Shown in pieces: positions 15,936-25,419 of a stretch of DNA of 28,816 nt (position 1 is the stretch's first letter; each line of letters starts with the position of its first letter). Origin of the DNA: a virus; IMG/VR virus record IMGVR_UViG_3300017964_000054, positions 1 to 28,816 of that record, one strand, 5' to 3'. Made by a program: the position numbers and the translations under genes. The notes under the pieces were generated by a model. It saw nothing but the letters and a program-made list of their open reading frames with translations. It did not search any database and was not told where the DNA came from.

Positions 15936-16784
15936 ATGAGTCATTCGGGCGATAAGACACTTTTAGACAATAAAAGAAATAATTTAAATCTTCACAGGTC
16001 TGAAGTAAAAAAACTTCTGCCTGCTTACTTTCAAGATGATTATCCTAAGCTAATTCGTTTATTGGAACTATACTATGAGTGGTTAGATAAGCAGGATGGC
16101 TTTGAAGATAAGATACACAGACTAAATGAAAAAAGAGATGTAACTATTGTTTCAGAATCTTTGCTTGAATTTTTAGAAGATGAATTATTATTAGGTAATG
16201 CCTACTTTGGTGGTTTCCTCAATAAAAGAGAAGCCATAAAATTTAGTAATCTTTTATATCGTTCTAAAGGTACTAAGTATTCCATTGAACAATTTTTTAG
16301 GGGATTCTTTGGTGTAGACCCGGTAATCATTTATCCTAAAGAAAGTATTTTCAAAGTTGGACCTGAAATTGATTATGAATTAAATGCCACAAATACTAAC
16401 GGCGAACAGATTAAGCAACCTGCTTCAACACTCGGACCCGAATCCTTTAAATATATTACTGATGATAAATTATATCAAGTACTTTCAATTTTGATTAGGG
16501 TTAATATTCCTATTGATCAGTGGGTAGATGTTTATAAACTCTTTGCTCATCCAGCAGGTTTTTATATTGGATCAGAGGTTCTCATTGAAGTTGTAAATGA
16601 AAACTGGGATTATGATGGTGATACCAATGTTGGCCTATTTACACCATTCTCTGAAGAAGAGGGTATAAGTTATACTATGGAATTTGGTCCAGGCGAAGAA
16701 CTTACTACATTTACAGCATCTACATCAATTGCTACTACCCAGCCTGATGCCTATGTAAGTGTAACAACAATCGAGGAAGAATAA
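15936..16784 (+). CDS. conserved baseplate protein in the gp7 position
   Basis: This 282-residue protein directly follows gp6, the place of gp7 in T4 (1032 aa). The N-terminal half is helical: VKKLLPAYFQDDYPKLIRLL, ELYYEWLDKQDGFEDKIHRL, EFLEDELLLGN, LLYRSKGTKYSIEQFFRGFF. Then come strand-rich segments with VIIYPKESIFKVG and PIDQWVDVYKLFAHPAGFYI, and an acidic Thr-rich tail. The pattern is familiar in marine T4-like phages, where it is usually left as a structural protein. It may represent a strongly reduced wedge subunit that replaces part of gp7, but I cannot demonstrate homology by eye. Its stop overlaps the next ATG, so the two are coupled. Confidence 0.5.
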   Translation: MSHSGDKTLLDNKRNNLNLHRSEVKKLLPAYFQDDYPKLIRLLELYYEWLDKQDGFEDKIHRLNEKRDVTIVSESLLEFLEDELLLGNAYFGGFLNKREAIKFSNLLYRSKGTKYSIEQFFRGFFGVDPVIIYPKESIFKVGPEIDYELNATNTNGEQIKQPASTLGPESFKYITDDKLYQVLSILIRVNIPIDQWVDVYKLFAHPAGFYIGSEVLIEVVNENWDYDGDTNVGLFTPFSEEEGISYTMEFGPGEELTTFTASTSIATTQPDAYVSVTTIEEE

Positions 16785-17359
16785 TGGGATTCCGAAGACA
16801 AGTTGTATATCAAAAAATTGATGATCTTGAAAATTATGGCTTGGAAGCTTTTGAAGGTTTTGATCTTGAAGAACTCTTTGATCCTAGTGGTGTAACCTTT
16901 GATGATAGTGATACAAATTCCGATGCGGAATTTAGTGATGCTGTGTTTATGGATGAGGATGATTATGGAAACGGTTTTTATGACAGTGTTGCAGCCCAGA
17001 TAACATCATTAGTAAATGGTGCTACATCATTGCCTGAACGCTGGACCTTTTTACAGGAATTGGTGGGTATATACCAAAAAGCTGATATTACAAATACAGC
17101 AACAGTAAGTACAAATGATGTGCAGGCTATTTTAAATTTTAAAGCTGGTAATAACTCTAATACATTTGAACAAGATAATTGGATAAGAAAACATATTTTA
17201 CCCTACAATACTTTATCACAACCAAGTGTTTTGACTTCTAGGTTTGATCAAAATAAATGGTATACAAAATATGATAGTATAAATGATTTTGATTCTATAG
17301 GTAGAGCATTAGTTGGTACAGATTCCATAGGATATCACGGAATTACTCAGTGGTGGTAG
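16784..17359 (+). CDS. unidentified acidic baseplate-cluster protein
   Basis: I do not recognise this 191-residue protein. It begins with FRRQVVYQKIDDLENYGLEA, followed by a strongly acidic stretch at about 21-65 rich in Asp, Glu and Phe (FEGFDLEELFDPSG, then DDSDTNSDAEFSD). A globular half includes PERWTFLQELVGIYQKAD and a Trp-Tyr-rich C-terminus (DQNKWYTKYDS, ending GITQWW). The terminal aromatic segment could be a contact surface. It shares a TAATG overlap with the gp7-position gene and ends where a late promoter begins, so it probably works with its upstream partner in the wedge. No catalytic motif is visible. Confidence 0.55.
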   Translation: MGFRRQVVYQKIDDLENYGLEAFEGFDLEELFDPSGVTFDDSDTNSDAEFSDAVFMDEDDYGNGFYDSVAAQITSLVNGATSLPERWTFLQELVGIYQKADITNTATVSTNDVQAILNFKAGNNSNTFEQDNWIRKHILPYNTLSQPSVLTSRFDQNKWYTKYDSINDFDSIGRALVGTDSIGYHGITQWW

Positions 17360-17367
17360 TATAAATA
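17360..17367 (+). promoter_or_regulatory. T4-type late promoter before the small fibre gene
   Basis: Perfect TATAAATA right after the TAG at 17357-17359, in a 35-bp gap, followed by AGG at 17385-17387 seven bases before the ATG at 17395. It would drive the fibre, gp8 and downstream wedge genes. Confidence 0.6.
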
Positions 17368-17394
17368 ATACAAAGAAAATTGGTAGGCAGATAA

Positions 17395-18372
17395 ATGGCT
17401 AGACAAATTATTAACACAGGTACAGTTGCTAATGATGGCACAGGTGATACATTACGTGTTGCTGGTACCAAAATAAATGAAAACTTTGCTGAGTTGTATT
17501 CGACCGTTGGTGGTGACGTTGGTGGATCAACAAGATTAACCGATAGTGGTGTTACCTTCTTGGGATTATCATACAATACAAGACTTGGTTTTGTTGAAGG
17601 CACATCACTTGTATCTATTGACCTGCCAAATACTGGTGGTACATTATTAGTTGATACGGCAACACAGACAATTACTAATAAAACCATTAGTGCGGATGAT
17701 AATGATATATCCGGTTTGCCAGCTTCTAGTTTTGTAATTACTAATGGTTCTGGAGTTGTTGATGGTGCAGCTTCTGCCAAAGCAATTCCTTCTGGTGCTG
17801 TGGTTGGTACGACCGATACACAAACCATAACCAATAAAACACTTACTAGTCCGACAATTTATAGACCCAATATTCAACAGTCTCTAAGAGATTCTGCAGG
17901 ATCTGACATTATTAGATTTGTAACAGTAGGTTCGGCTAATTCAATTCAGGTTTCTAATGCAGCAACAAGTAATAAACCAAAAATTGCTGCTGTTGGTAGT
18001 GATACTAACGTAGGCCTAGATATTAATGCTAAGGGCACTGGACAAATTAATCTTAATTCATCTTTAGTATTGGGTAATAATTCTATTGATTCTGCTGCTC
18101 CTACACTAGCGGCATATATGAAATCCCCCCTTACTATTTTTAATCACAGTGCATCAATTGCCGCAACCATGCCAAATGGTACTACAGTAGGTCAAAAGAA
18201 AACCTTTGTCAATAAAAACACAGGCACGGCAACAATTACTAAGACAGGTAGTAACTTAGGACCACATAATACATTTGCTGTAGCAAGGTATGGATCAGCT
18301 TCATTAGTGTGGGATGGAACTGAATGGATAGTTCTTAACGATCCAACATCTACATACTTAACATTTACATAA
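17395..18372 (+). CDS. small tail fibre / baseplate-attached structural protein
   Basis: This 325-residue protein starts with a motif common to marine phage structural proteins, TGTVANDGTGDTLRVAGTKI then NENFAELYS, likely a trimerising or baseplate-binding N-terminus. Two copies of a fibre-type unit follow, TQTITNKTISADD (about 91-103) and TQTITNKTLTSPTI (142-155), then repetitive beta-rich sequence (SDTNVGLDINAKGTGQINLN, typical of triple beta-helix shafts) and a C-terminal head with SLVWDGTEWIVLND. The low Cys content and the Thr/Asn/Ser/Gly richness fit a trimeric fibre. It is preceded by its own late promoter and followed by gp8. It may be a short fibre or a connector; no receptor can be inferred. 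Confidence 0.65.
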   Translation: MARQIINTGTVANDGTGDTLRVAGTKINENFAELYSTVGGDVGGSTRLTDSGVTFLGLSYNTRLGFVEGTSLVSIDLPNTGGTLLVDTATQTITNKTISADDNDISGLPASSFVITNGSGVVDGAASAKAIPSGAVVGTTDTQTITNKTLTSPTIYRPNIQQSLRDSAGSDIIRFVTVGSANSIQVSNAATSNKPKIAAVGSDTNVGLDINAKGTGQINLNSSLVLGNNSIDSAAPTLAAYMKSPLTIFNHSASIAATMPNGTTVGQKKTFVNKNTGTATITKTGSNLGPHNTFAVARYGSASLVWDGTEWIVLNDPTSTYLTFT

Positions 18373-18382
18373 GAGATAAACC

Positions 18383-19903
18383 ATGGTAGCAATTATTACT
18401 AAAAAATTAAAAAAACTTTTTATACAGGATTTGCTTGATCAATACAATGTTGAAAACATTGGTGATTCAAATAATTACTATTACATTGGTTTAAGTAAAT
18501 CTCAACCATATAATATAGAAATTGGGGGTACAAACTCAGTATATGATCCTGATCCATCTGATTGGGATGAACGTAGTTTTAGAATGTCTCTTCAATCTGT
18601 AAAATTAGCCGAAGCTGTATCATTTGTAGTACCTATTGAAACCTGGAGTACTAATACTAAGTATTTTCAATATGCTGATAATCTTCAACAGGACCCAAGA
18701 TTTTATGTACGTACAAATGATAACAATGTATATGTTTGTATTAGGCATGGTAAAAACGCGGTTGGTACACATGTTGAATCAACGGTAAAACCTGATCATA
18801 CTGATACCACATTGCCTATTGAGTCTGATGGATATGTATGGAAATATCTTTATACTATTACAACAACTGATGCTAACAACTATCTTACTGATACGTGGAT
18901 GCCCGTAAAGTATGTTGATTCTGCAGCTGCTACTGCACCTGAAGCTCCACAAAAAGCTGTACAGGATGCAGCCATTGCAGGGCAAATTATTGGGTATAGA
19001 GTCGTTGCTAATCAAGCTGGTGCTGCAGCACAATATTCACAAGCACCATCTTTGACTGTAGTTGGAAATGGTTCTGGTGCAACTGCAAGACCTATTATGT
19101 CAGCAACTTCAGGAAACGCAACTATTGTGGCGGTTGAGGTAGGAGACTCAGCTAATGCAGGAGCAACTGGTTATGGTAGTTTGTCAACCTATATGGGTAG
19201 TAATTACAAATATGCCAATGTTGAGGTAGATAATACTTACTTGGTTTCTGGTGCTGCACCTACAATTTATCCTGTATTCGCTCAAGACTCTGGTATGGGA
19301 GCCGATCCCACAGTTGATCTTAAAACTAGAGCTATTATGTTTAACGTTAAACCCACTGGCACTCAAAATAGCAAGTTCGTAATTGACCAAAATTACAAAC
19401 AAATTGGTCTTATTAAAAATCCAAGACAATATGGTTCAAATAATTTATTTACAAATGCTGAAGGCCTTGGTCTTAAAAAATTAAGAATTAGTCCAAAGCC
19501 AGCAGGAGCCGTTGGAGATCCATCTACTGGATATGCATTAACATTTAGTGATAATACACTTATTAATCAAACCACTGGCACAAATGCCGGTGCCAAAGCT
19601 TATTTAACATGGTATGATGATTCAGATACATTATGGTACCATCAAGACGAATATACAGGATTTACACCATTTGATTCTGGTGAAACTATTACTATTGATG
19701 GTAACAATGACCTAAGTACGACATCTATTTTTGGTATCTATAACACTGATACCCTACCAGCAGGTGCAGGCGCAAATGGATATACATCATTTAATCCTGA
19801 TATAGATAATTACTCTGGTGAAGTACTTTTCATTAACAACCAACCTGCAACTACACGTAACAGACTTGGTACTGAAGACATCAAACTTGTAATACAACTT
19901 TAA
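18383..19903 (+). CDS. 8: baseplate wedge gp8 with inserted beta-repeat module
   Basis: The gp8 signature is present at both ends. The N-terminal NNYYYIGLSKSQPYN (T4 IFITFGRSEPWS) is followed by VYVCIRHGKNAVGTH and the strong ESDGYVWKYLYTIT (T4 PGDGYVWEYLFEIP) at 147-160. A later IGLIKNPRQYGSNN corresponds to T4 ISIITNPLEA, and the ending NYSGEVLFINNQP at 476-488 to T4 HSGEMIYMENRP. In T4 gp8 (334 aa) bridges gp7, gp6 and gp10 in each wedge. This one is 506 residues. The additions include residues about 200-270, a glycine-rich beta module like that in gp53, and a second insertion at about 380-465 before the C-terminal motif. The ATG lies ten bases after the fibre gene stop. Confidence 0.9.
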   Translation: MVAIITKKLKKLFIQDLLDQYNVENIGDSNNYYYIGLSKSQPYNIEIGGTNSVYDPDPSDWDERSFRMSLQSVKLAEAVSFVVPIETWSTNTKYFQYADNLQQDPRFYVRTNDNNVYVCIRHGKNAVGTHVESTVKPDHTDTTLPIESDGYVWKYLYTITTTDANNYLTDTWMPVKYVDSAAATAPEAPQKAVQDAAIAGQIIGYRVVANQAGAAAQYSQAPSLTVVGNGSGATARPIMSATSGNATIVAVEVGDSANAGATGYGSLSTYMGSNYKYANVEVDNTYLVSGAAPTIYPVFAQDSGMGADPTVDLKTRAIMFNVKPTGTQNSKFVIDQNYKQIGLIKNPRQYGSNNLFTNAEGLGLKKLRISPKPAGAVGDPSTGYALTFSDNTLINQTTGTNAGAKAYLTWYDDSDTLWYHQDEYTGFTPFDSGETITIDGNNDLSTTSIFGIYNTDTLPAGAGANGYTSFNPDIDNYSGEVLFINNQPATTRNRLGTEDIKLVIQL

Positions 19904-19912
19904 AGGTATAAC

Positions 19913-22900
19913 ATGGCTACTCAATATACACAAACTACATTTTTAAGTCAGTATAATGATGACTATCGAGACAGTGATCACTTTCATCGTATATTGTTTA
20001 ATAACGGTCGTGCTTTGCAGGCTCGTGAACTTACTCAGATGCAGACCATTATTCAATCTGAGATTGCACGTATTGCAACATATCTTTTTAATGAAGGTGC
20101 AATTCTTAATACTAACGTAAGCCTTGCATCTGGTCCCAATGAAGGCGCCTTTACATTTATTAAATTAGACAACCTTTCAAACATTGCAACGCCATCAGCC
20201 TTAGTTGGTACAGAAATTACAGATGGCACATTATATGCAACTGTAAAGGCTGTTATACCATCAGAAACCGTAACTCGTAATGGTGTGGTAGTTACAGACC
20301 CTGATACACTTATTGTAAAAATGGGTAAGGGTGAACCAAACGTTGATACGTCATCTACAACTCCTGAACTTAATTCTTTAAGATTCCAAGCAGGTGCCAC
20401 TATTACAACAGATGAGGGATCGGTAACTATAAAAGTTGGTACCGATGTTGTGGGCACTTGTACTCTTATTGATACTCCTCGTTTTGAATCATTTGCTGCT
20501 GGCCATATGATTATGGTTGAAGCCCAAACTTTAGTTATTGATAAGTATTCTCCTACAGGATCAGGTATTGTTGGTTTTAGAGTAAATGAAGAAATAATTA
20601 CTTCTGGCGACAATGTAGCTCTATATGATAATTCAGGTACCACACCAAATCTCACATCACCTGGTGCCGACAGATATAAAATTACTCTTACATTAGGTCT
20701 TAAATCACAAGCACCTGCAGGTTCTACATTCTTTGAACTATATCATGTAACCAAAGGATTGTTTACTCTTGTAAAAACAAAAGACAATAATCTAAATTAT
20801 GTTGGCGATCTAATAAATCAACGCACAAAATCAATAAGTGGTAATTTTATTGAAAGAAATACAAGTGGAGAATTAAGCCTTACTGTAGAAAATGATTCTA
20901 CCGATGATAATTATTTGGTATATTCAGTTACAGGCGGTACTGCATTTATTGAAGGTCAAAAGATTACACGTAAGTTTTTTAACACACAACGTGTTGAAAA
21001 ACCAAGATCTCTTGTAAACGACATTCACACAGAAACCAATGAATTTGTTTCGGCACGCTATGGTAGTTATTTCCTTGCAGATAGTGCCTGGGGACTTCTT
21101 GGTAAAATAGATGATTATTCTGTTGTTAATTTATACACCATTGACAAGACCGGATCAAATCAATATCAACTTAGTTCTTTTGATTCAGCTGCTGGTGTAA
21201 ACATTGGTACAGCAAGAATTAGACAAATCGATGAATATAACAATCAATATAGAATTCATGTTTTTGATGTAAGAATTACCGATGCTCAAAAGGGTATTAA
21301 AGATGTAATATCATTAGGTACAGATTCTGATAACCATGCTAACCTAGTATCTGTTTTGGGATCTACTGACATCTATGACAGAGCCGATGATAATCTGTTG
21401 TTCCCTTTAACAAGGGATAGAGTACAGACTATTTCTAATCTAACTACTACTATTGGTGTAGTAAAAACCGATACTACAAGTGGTGCAGGTGTTGCAACAA
21501 ACATTAACTCTACCGGTAGTAATACTCTTACTGATGCTGAGCAATGGTTGATTACAGTAGACAGCAGTGGAGAAATTTTCTCTGAAGCGGCTATTACTAT
21601 TGCTGGAGATGGTCTATCTGCTTCTATAAGTGGGTTGCCATTTAACTCAGCTATTACAGTATTGGCATATGAAAATACAACACTAACACAAAAAGTCAAA
21701 ACAATTTCTGCCAACACAACTGAGGCTGGTCTTTCTTTAAATTCAGACAATGAATTTAAACTTAACAAGGTTGACATTTATAAATTCATTAGTATTACAG
21801 ATGATACATCTGGTGAAGATATAATGTATAAATTCCTAAAAGACAATGGTCAAAGAGACAACTTCTATTGTGCAGGTGGCGGTAAATTAAAGGCAGGAGT
21901 TTCAGCACCTGCAGGTACCATTACAGTTGTATATCAATATTTTGATCATGGTGCAGCACCTTCTGGATCTGGGTATTTTGGTGGTAAGGCTTCCTATCCA
22001 AGTCTTACATATGATAAAGTGCCTGTTTATACTACATCTACTGGCATTAAACAAAGACTTACCGATGTTATTGATATGAGACCTATTCAAGATCCAGTAT
22101 CTGGTAACTTTGATACCGGTCAAGCCAGAATTGAACGCATACCGCGCAACACAGATACATTAACTATAGGCACTGCGGAATATTGGAAACCAAGAGTTGA
22201 TATGATAACAATGGCACCTGACGGTAGGTTGCATTCTCATCAAGGCACATCAAGCTTTAGACTCTTAGAACCTAGAGATATTGATCCAACCCATATGATA
22301 TTGCATAAGGTTACATTGGCTCCATATACCATTGACCATAAAGATCTTAACACATATACTTATGACAATCGTGGCTTTAAAATGTCCGACATAAGAAGTA
22401 TGGAACGTAGACTGACTAATATTGAGGCTATATCGACCCTAAGTCAGACCGAATGGAAACTTTCTCAACTAACAGTGTATGACCCCGACAATCCAACTGA
22501 TGTCAGACAGACTGAGGGTCTATCGGGTGATGGATTTAACAACCTTGCACAGACCTCATGGGATGATGATGATAATAGATCAGCTGTTTATACTGGTTAT
22601 GGTATTTTGGCTCCTTTGCAATTTAAGAGACAAATCGGCACCACTTATGATTCAGATGCATCTTCTGATGTAATAAGAAAAGGAGATACAATCTGGCCAG
22701 TATATACAGAAACCGTTGCTGACTGGAGTATGGATTCTGCTACCAGTTATATTGCAGTAAATCAATTTGAAACTGGTAGAACAATTGGTGTTGGAGAGTT
22801 AACACCACAGGCCGATATCTGGACTGAAAGAAGGAAAGTAGATGAAAATTATATCTCCGAGCAAGAGGAATCATTTATTGATCCAGATGGAGTAACAGTA

Positions 22901-22987
22901 ACCATAAGTAACTCGGTTGGGTTTACGCAACCTTCAGGACCGCCGCCAATGTTTAACGGAGAGCAGCTACCGTCCTATCACCGGTAA
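19913..22987 (+). CDS. DUF4815-type baseplate/virion structural protein
   Basis: At 1024 residues, its N-terminus carries the DUF4815 hallmark, FHRILFNNGRALQARELTQM then QTIIQSEIARIATYLFNEGA. Next come long beta-rich regions and a characteristic segment VDMITMAPDGRLHSHQGTSS leading to ARIERIPRNTDTLTI-type strands and a helical MSDIRSMERRLTNIEAISTL. The C-terminus is Pro-rich (QPSGPPPMFNGEQLP). In marine T4-likes such proteins follow gp8 and replace the gp9-gp10 peripheral wedge and fibre-anchor genes of T4; the exact role is unknown. AAAGG sits before the ATG. It is large enough to form the baseplate periphery, and it and the next two genes probably act together. Confidence 0.8.
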   Translation: MATQYTQTTFLSQYNDDYRDSDHFHRILFNNGRALQARELTQMQTIIQSEIARIATYLFNEGAILNTNVSLASGPNEGAFTFIKLDNLSNIATPSALVGTEITDGTLYATVKAVIPSETVTRNGVVVTDPDTLIVKMGKGEPNVDTSSTTPELNSLRFQAGATITTDEGSVTIKVGTDVVGTCTLIDTPRFESFAAGHMIMVEAQTLVIDKYSPTGSGIVGFRVNEEIITSGDNVALYDNSGTTPNLTSPGADRYKITLTLGLKSQAPAGSTFFELYHVTKGLFTLVKTKDNNLNYVGDLINQRTKSISGNFIERNTSGELSLTVENDSTDDNYLVYSVTGGTAFIEGQKITRKFFNTQRVEKPRSLVNDIHTETNEFVSARYGSYFLADSAWGLLGKIDDYSVVNLYTIDKTGSNQYQLSSFDSAAGVNIGTARIRQIDEYNNQYRIHVFDVRITDAQKGIKDVISLGTDSDNHANLVSVLGSTDIYDRADDNLLFPLTRDRVQTISNLTTTIGVVKTDTTSGAGVATNINSTGSNTLTDAEQWLITVDSSGEIFSEAAITIAGDGLSASISGLPFNSAITVLAYENTTLTQKVKTISANTTEAGLSLNSDNEFKLNKVDIYKFISITDDTSGEDIMYKFLKDNGQRDNFYCAGGGKLKAGVSAPAGTITVVYQYFDHGAAPSGSGYFGGKASYPSLTYDKVPVYTTSTGIKQRLTDVIDMRPIQDPVSGNFDTGQARIERIPRNTDTLTIGTAEYWKPRVDMITMAPDGRLHSHQGTSSFRLLEPRDIDPTHMILHKVTLAPYTIDHKDLNTYTYDNRGFKMSDIRSMERRLTNIEAISTLSQTEWKLSQLTVYDPDNPTDVRQTEGLSGDGFNNLAQTSWDDDDNRSAVYTGYGILAPLQFKRQIGTTYDSDASSDVIRKGDTIWPVYTETVADWSMDSATSYIAVNQFETGRTIGVGELTPQADIWTERRKVDENYISEQEESFIDPDGVTVTISNSVGFTQPSGPPPMFNGEQLPSYHR

Positions 22988-23007
22988 CACCATTAAGGAA
23001 ATAAAAA

Positions 23008-23739
23008 ATGAGTCATGGATACTATAAAAATAAAACGGTTACTACCTATTCTGATGAAAATATAGGCTTTGATCAGATCTCAATTCAGAGACCTCAGTTT
23101 ATCTATTTTGAATTCGAGGGGCTAAGACCAAACATACCGCATTATTTTTTCTTTGGTGGTAAAAATGTTACTACTTATGTAAAGACAGGTGTTGCCAAAA
23201 CCACATTTACTAATGCAGGAAGAAATTCTAAGTTAAAGGAACCTGGTGATTCATATATTAATGATACAGCATATCCTTCTGCTCAGGGCGGTCCCACGAG
23301 CTCAAATGGTGATGGTATCAAAACCGATAATACCGGAAAAATTTACGGGTTGTTTTATTTACAATCTAATAGTACACTTAATTGGCCCACAAAATATGAT
23401 GGTACAGAATTTGTAGTAACTGATGTTGCAACAGCTGTCAAAGAAAATTCAACTTCATATGGAGTATCTAAATTTAGTGCATTTGGTCAGATACAAAATT
23501 ACTGGGTCAAGACAAATGTAACTACAACTCCTATTTGGGTGGCTTACACACATTCACCAACTCCATCAGGTAGCAATAAAGATGATAATTATACAGCGCC
23601 ATTATTGTCAGTAAGAGTTGGTAATAAATGGCATAATGCTTATACTGACACACAAGCCAAGGCATTAGAAGAAAAGCTTGTAAACGACGACAACGCTGTA
23701 CAAGTATCCAGTAATGGCAGTTATGGTTGGGGTAATTAA
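23008..23739 (+). CDS. virion structural protein, peripheral baseplate
   Basis: This 243-residue protein has near its N-terminus the motif FEFEGLRPNIPHYFFFGGKN then VTTYVK (33-58), which marine T4-like phages often carry in the C-terminal part of larger DUF4815-associated proteins. The middle has a GKIYGLFYLQSNSTLNWPT strand segment, as in domains that follow that motif. The C-terminus is polar with YGWGN at the end. Having the motif in a separate gene suggests the larger protein has been divided here, or never fused. The gene starts 20 bases after the DUF4815 gene, with AAGGA before the ATG, and its TAA abuts the next ATG. The function is probably a connector between wedge and fibre. Confidence 0.6.
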   Translation: MSHGYYKNKTVTTYSDENIGFDQISIQRPQFIYFEFEGLRPNIPHYFFFGGKNVTTYVKTGVAKTTFTNAGRNSKLKEPGDSYINDTAYPSAQGGPTSSNGDGIKTDNTGKIYGLFYLQSNSTLNWPTKYDGTEFVVTDVATAVKENSTSYGVSKFSAFGQIQNYWVKTNVTTTPIWVAYTHSPTPSGSNKDDNYTAPLLSVRVGNKWHNAYTDTQAKALEEKLVNDDNAVQVSSNGSYGWGN

Positions 23740-25419
23740 ATGACTAGTCTTTTAAATATTACAGAAAAAAGAAATCCTGCGGCTCAAGTATTTAAGGTGC
23801 CAGAACCTACAGTTATTACCAAGATTGGTATTTTCTTTGCAAAGGCACATGCATCATTACCTATTACTCTTGAACTTAGACCAGTAACAGAAGGTGGGAT
23901 TCCTTCTTCTCTTGAATTTGTTCCAGGTTCTAGAGTCACTATGCCAGCTTCTGCTTTTACTAATGCAAGTAGAACTTTTAATAAAAATACTGAAGTAGTA
24001 TTTGAATTTAATAATCCTGTTTTAATACCACAACAAATGTATATGAGTTTCTGTCTTTACACTTCAGCTCCAATCGGTGCATATGAAATGTGGATTGCAG
24101 AAGGCGGAGAGTTTATCACAGGCACTAATACTAAGAAATATATTACATCTGCTGGTGGTGGTGGCTTCTATGGATCATCAAATGATATTTCATGGGAAGC
24201 TGATAATAATAAAAACATTGCATTTAAGATATATAAAGCTCAATTTGAAACTGGTAAACAATTTAGAGCAAGAATTAATACCAATATTCCCCCAGAAAAG
24301 AAACTAACAGAACTTACAAATATTGATAATAAAGCAAGATATACATATGATCCTTTATATTTCACACAAGGTGATGCTACTCTAAAGGTAAACCATCCTG
24401 GACACGGATTTAGAGTTGGCGATAAAGTAGAATTATTTTCAGACGGTGTAAATAGTTTTGACAGTGCTGATACTATTAATGGTGTAAGTGGTGCTGCTAT
24501 CTTAGGTCCTCGAGTAATTAATGCTGTAGATCCATATGGGTATTCATTTGAAATGGATGCAGGTTCAAACCCAACTGAAACCATAAGAGCTGGTGGCACG
24601 GGTTTAAGTGCTACAGAGCAATATGAAATTGCTCAAATGTTATTTAACATACAATATACAACACCTCGAGGAACTGCACTAAACACCGAAGCAAGTTTAA
24701 CAACTACTTCCAGCTTTGCAGGTTCTGAAACTCCATATGTAAAACGTCAGGGGCTTTTGGTAGAACCTAATATTTTATCACATTTGAAAAATCCATACGT
24801 TATTGCATCTAATGCTCAGGAGCAACCAACTACAGGAGATTCCGCTGGCGGTAGAGGTTTAAATGAATCTACATTATTTGATGTCTATATGGAAACTCAA
24901 GATCCAAACGTTGCACCATACTTTAATGCAGCTACATGTACACTTGACGCCACAAGCTTCTTTGTAGATTATCAGGACTCCGCATCAACTGATGGTAGAA
25001 ATTTAATTACTACTATACCATGGACATCTGAGACAGAACCTGATGGTGGTACCACTGCTTCTAAACATATTACTATACCATATTTCTTAGAATATGCATC
25101 AGATTCATTAGTTGTATATGTTGATGCAAGCAGACCAGTAGGATCTGATTTCTCAGTTTGGTATAGAACATCTCAGGGTGGCGAAGACCATATTCATGAA
25201 AAGAATTGGGTTGAATTTAGTAAGGATGTAAAAAATGTAAAGGGTAAATCTTATTCAGAAATTTCTACCAATAGAAGTTATGATGAGTATAGTGAATATG
25301 CATTTGCATCATTTAACTTGACTTCATTTAAAGAGTATCAGATTAAAATTACTTTTAACACTAAAAACCAAGCACAACCTCCTATCTTTAGAAACCTTAG
25401 AATTGTGGCAACTTCTTAA
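23740..25419 (+). CDS. virion structural protein, baseplate-fibre adaptor
   Basis: This 559-residue protein has modules seen in marine T4-like baseplate proteins. Residues 22-123 are a beta-sandwich-like unit: TVITKIGIFFAKAHASLPIT, VFEFNNPVLIPQQMYMSFCL and YEMWIAEGGEF. Residues about 203-275 hold a VNHPGHGFRVGDKVELFSDG unit. Residues about 440-510 hold another recognised unit, KHITIPYFLEYASDSLVVYV, then SDFSVWYRTSQGG and NWVEFSKD. The end (FNLTSFKEYQIKITFNTKNQ then PPIFRNLRIVAT) is a jelly-roll-like strand set. These modules suggest carbohydrate-binding-like sandwiches used as adaptors, which is inference. TAA/ATG junctions abut on the upstream side and overlap by one base on the downstream side, so translation is coupled. 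Confidence 0.65.
   Translation: MTSLLNITEKRNPAAQVFKVPEPTVITKIGIFFAKAHASLPITLELRPVTEGGIPSSLEFVPGSRVTMPASAFTNASRTFNKNTEVVFEFNNPVLIPQQMYMSFCLYTSAPIGAYEMWIAEGGEFITGTNTKKYITSAGGGGFYGSSNDISWEADNNKNIAFKIYKAQFETGKQFRARINTNIPPEKKLTELTNIDNKARYTYDPLYFTQGDATLKVNHPGHGFRVGDKVELFSDGVNSFDSADTINGVSGAAILGPRVINAVDPYGYSFEMDAGSNPTETIRAGGTGLSATEQYEIAQMLFNIQYTTPRGTALNTEASLTTTSSFAGSETPYVKRQGLLVEPNILSHLKNPYVIASNAQEQPTTGDSAGGRGLNESTLFDVYMETQDPNVAPYFNAATCTLDATSFFVDYQDSASTDGRNLITTIPWTSETEPDGGTTASKHITIPYFLEYASDSLVVYVDASRPVGSDFSVWYRTSQGGEDHIHEKNWVEFSKDVKNVKGKSYSEISTNRSYDEYSEYAFASFNLTSFKEYQIKITFNTKNQAQPPIFRNLRIVATS

Noticed and set aside
20053-20655. 200-codon open frame on the minus strand
   Set aside because: It is antisense to the DUF4815 gene, which has a clear family signature in this part. 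The composition (Val/Ser/Thr/Pro) is that of an antisense frame.
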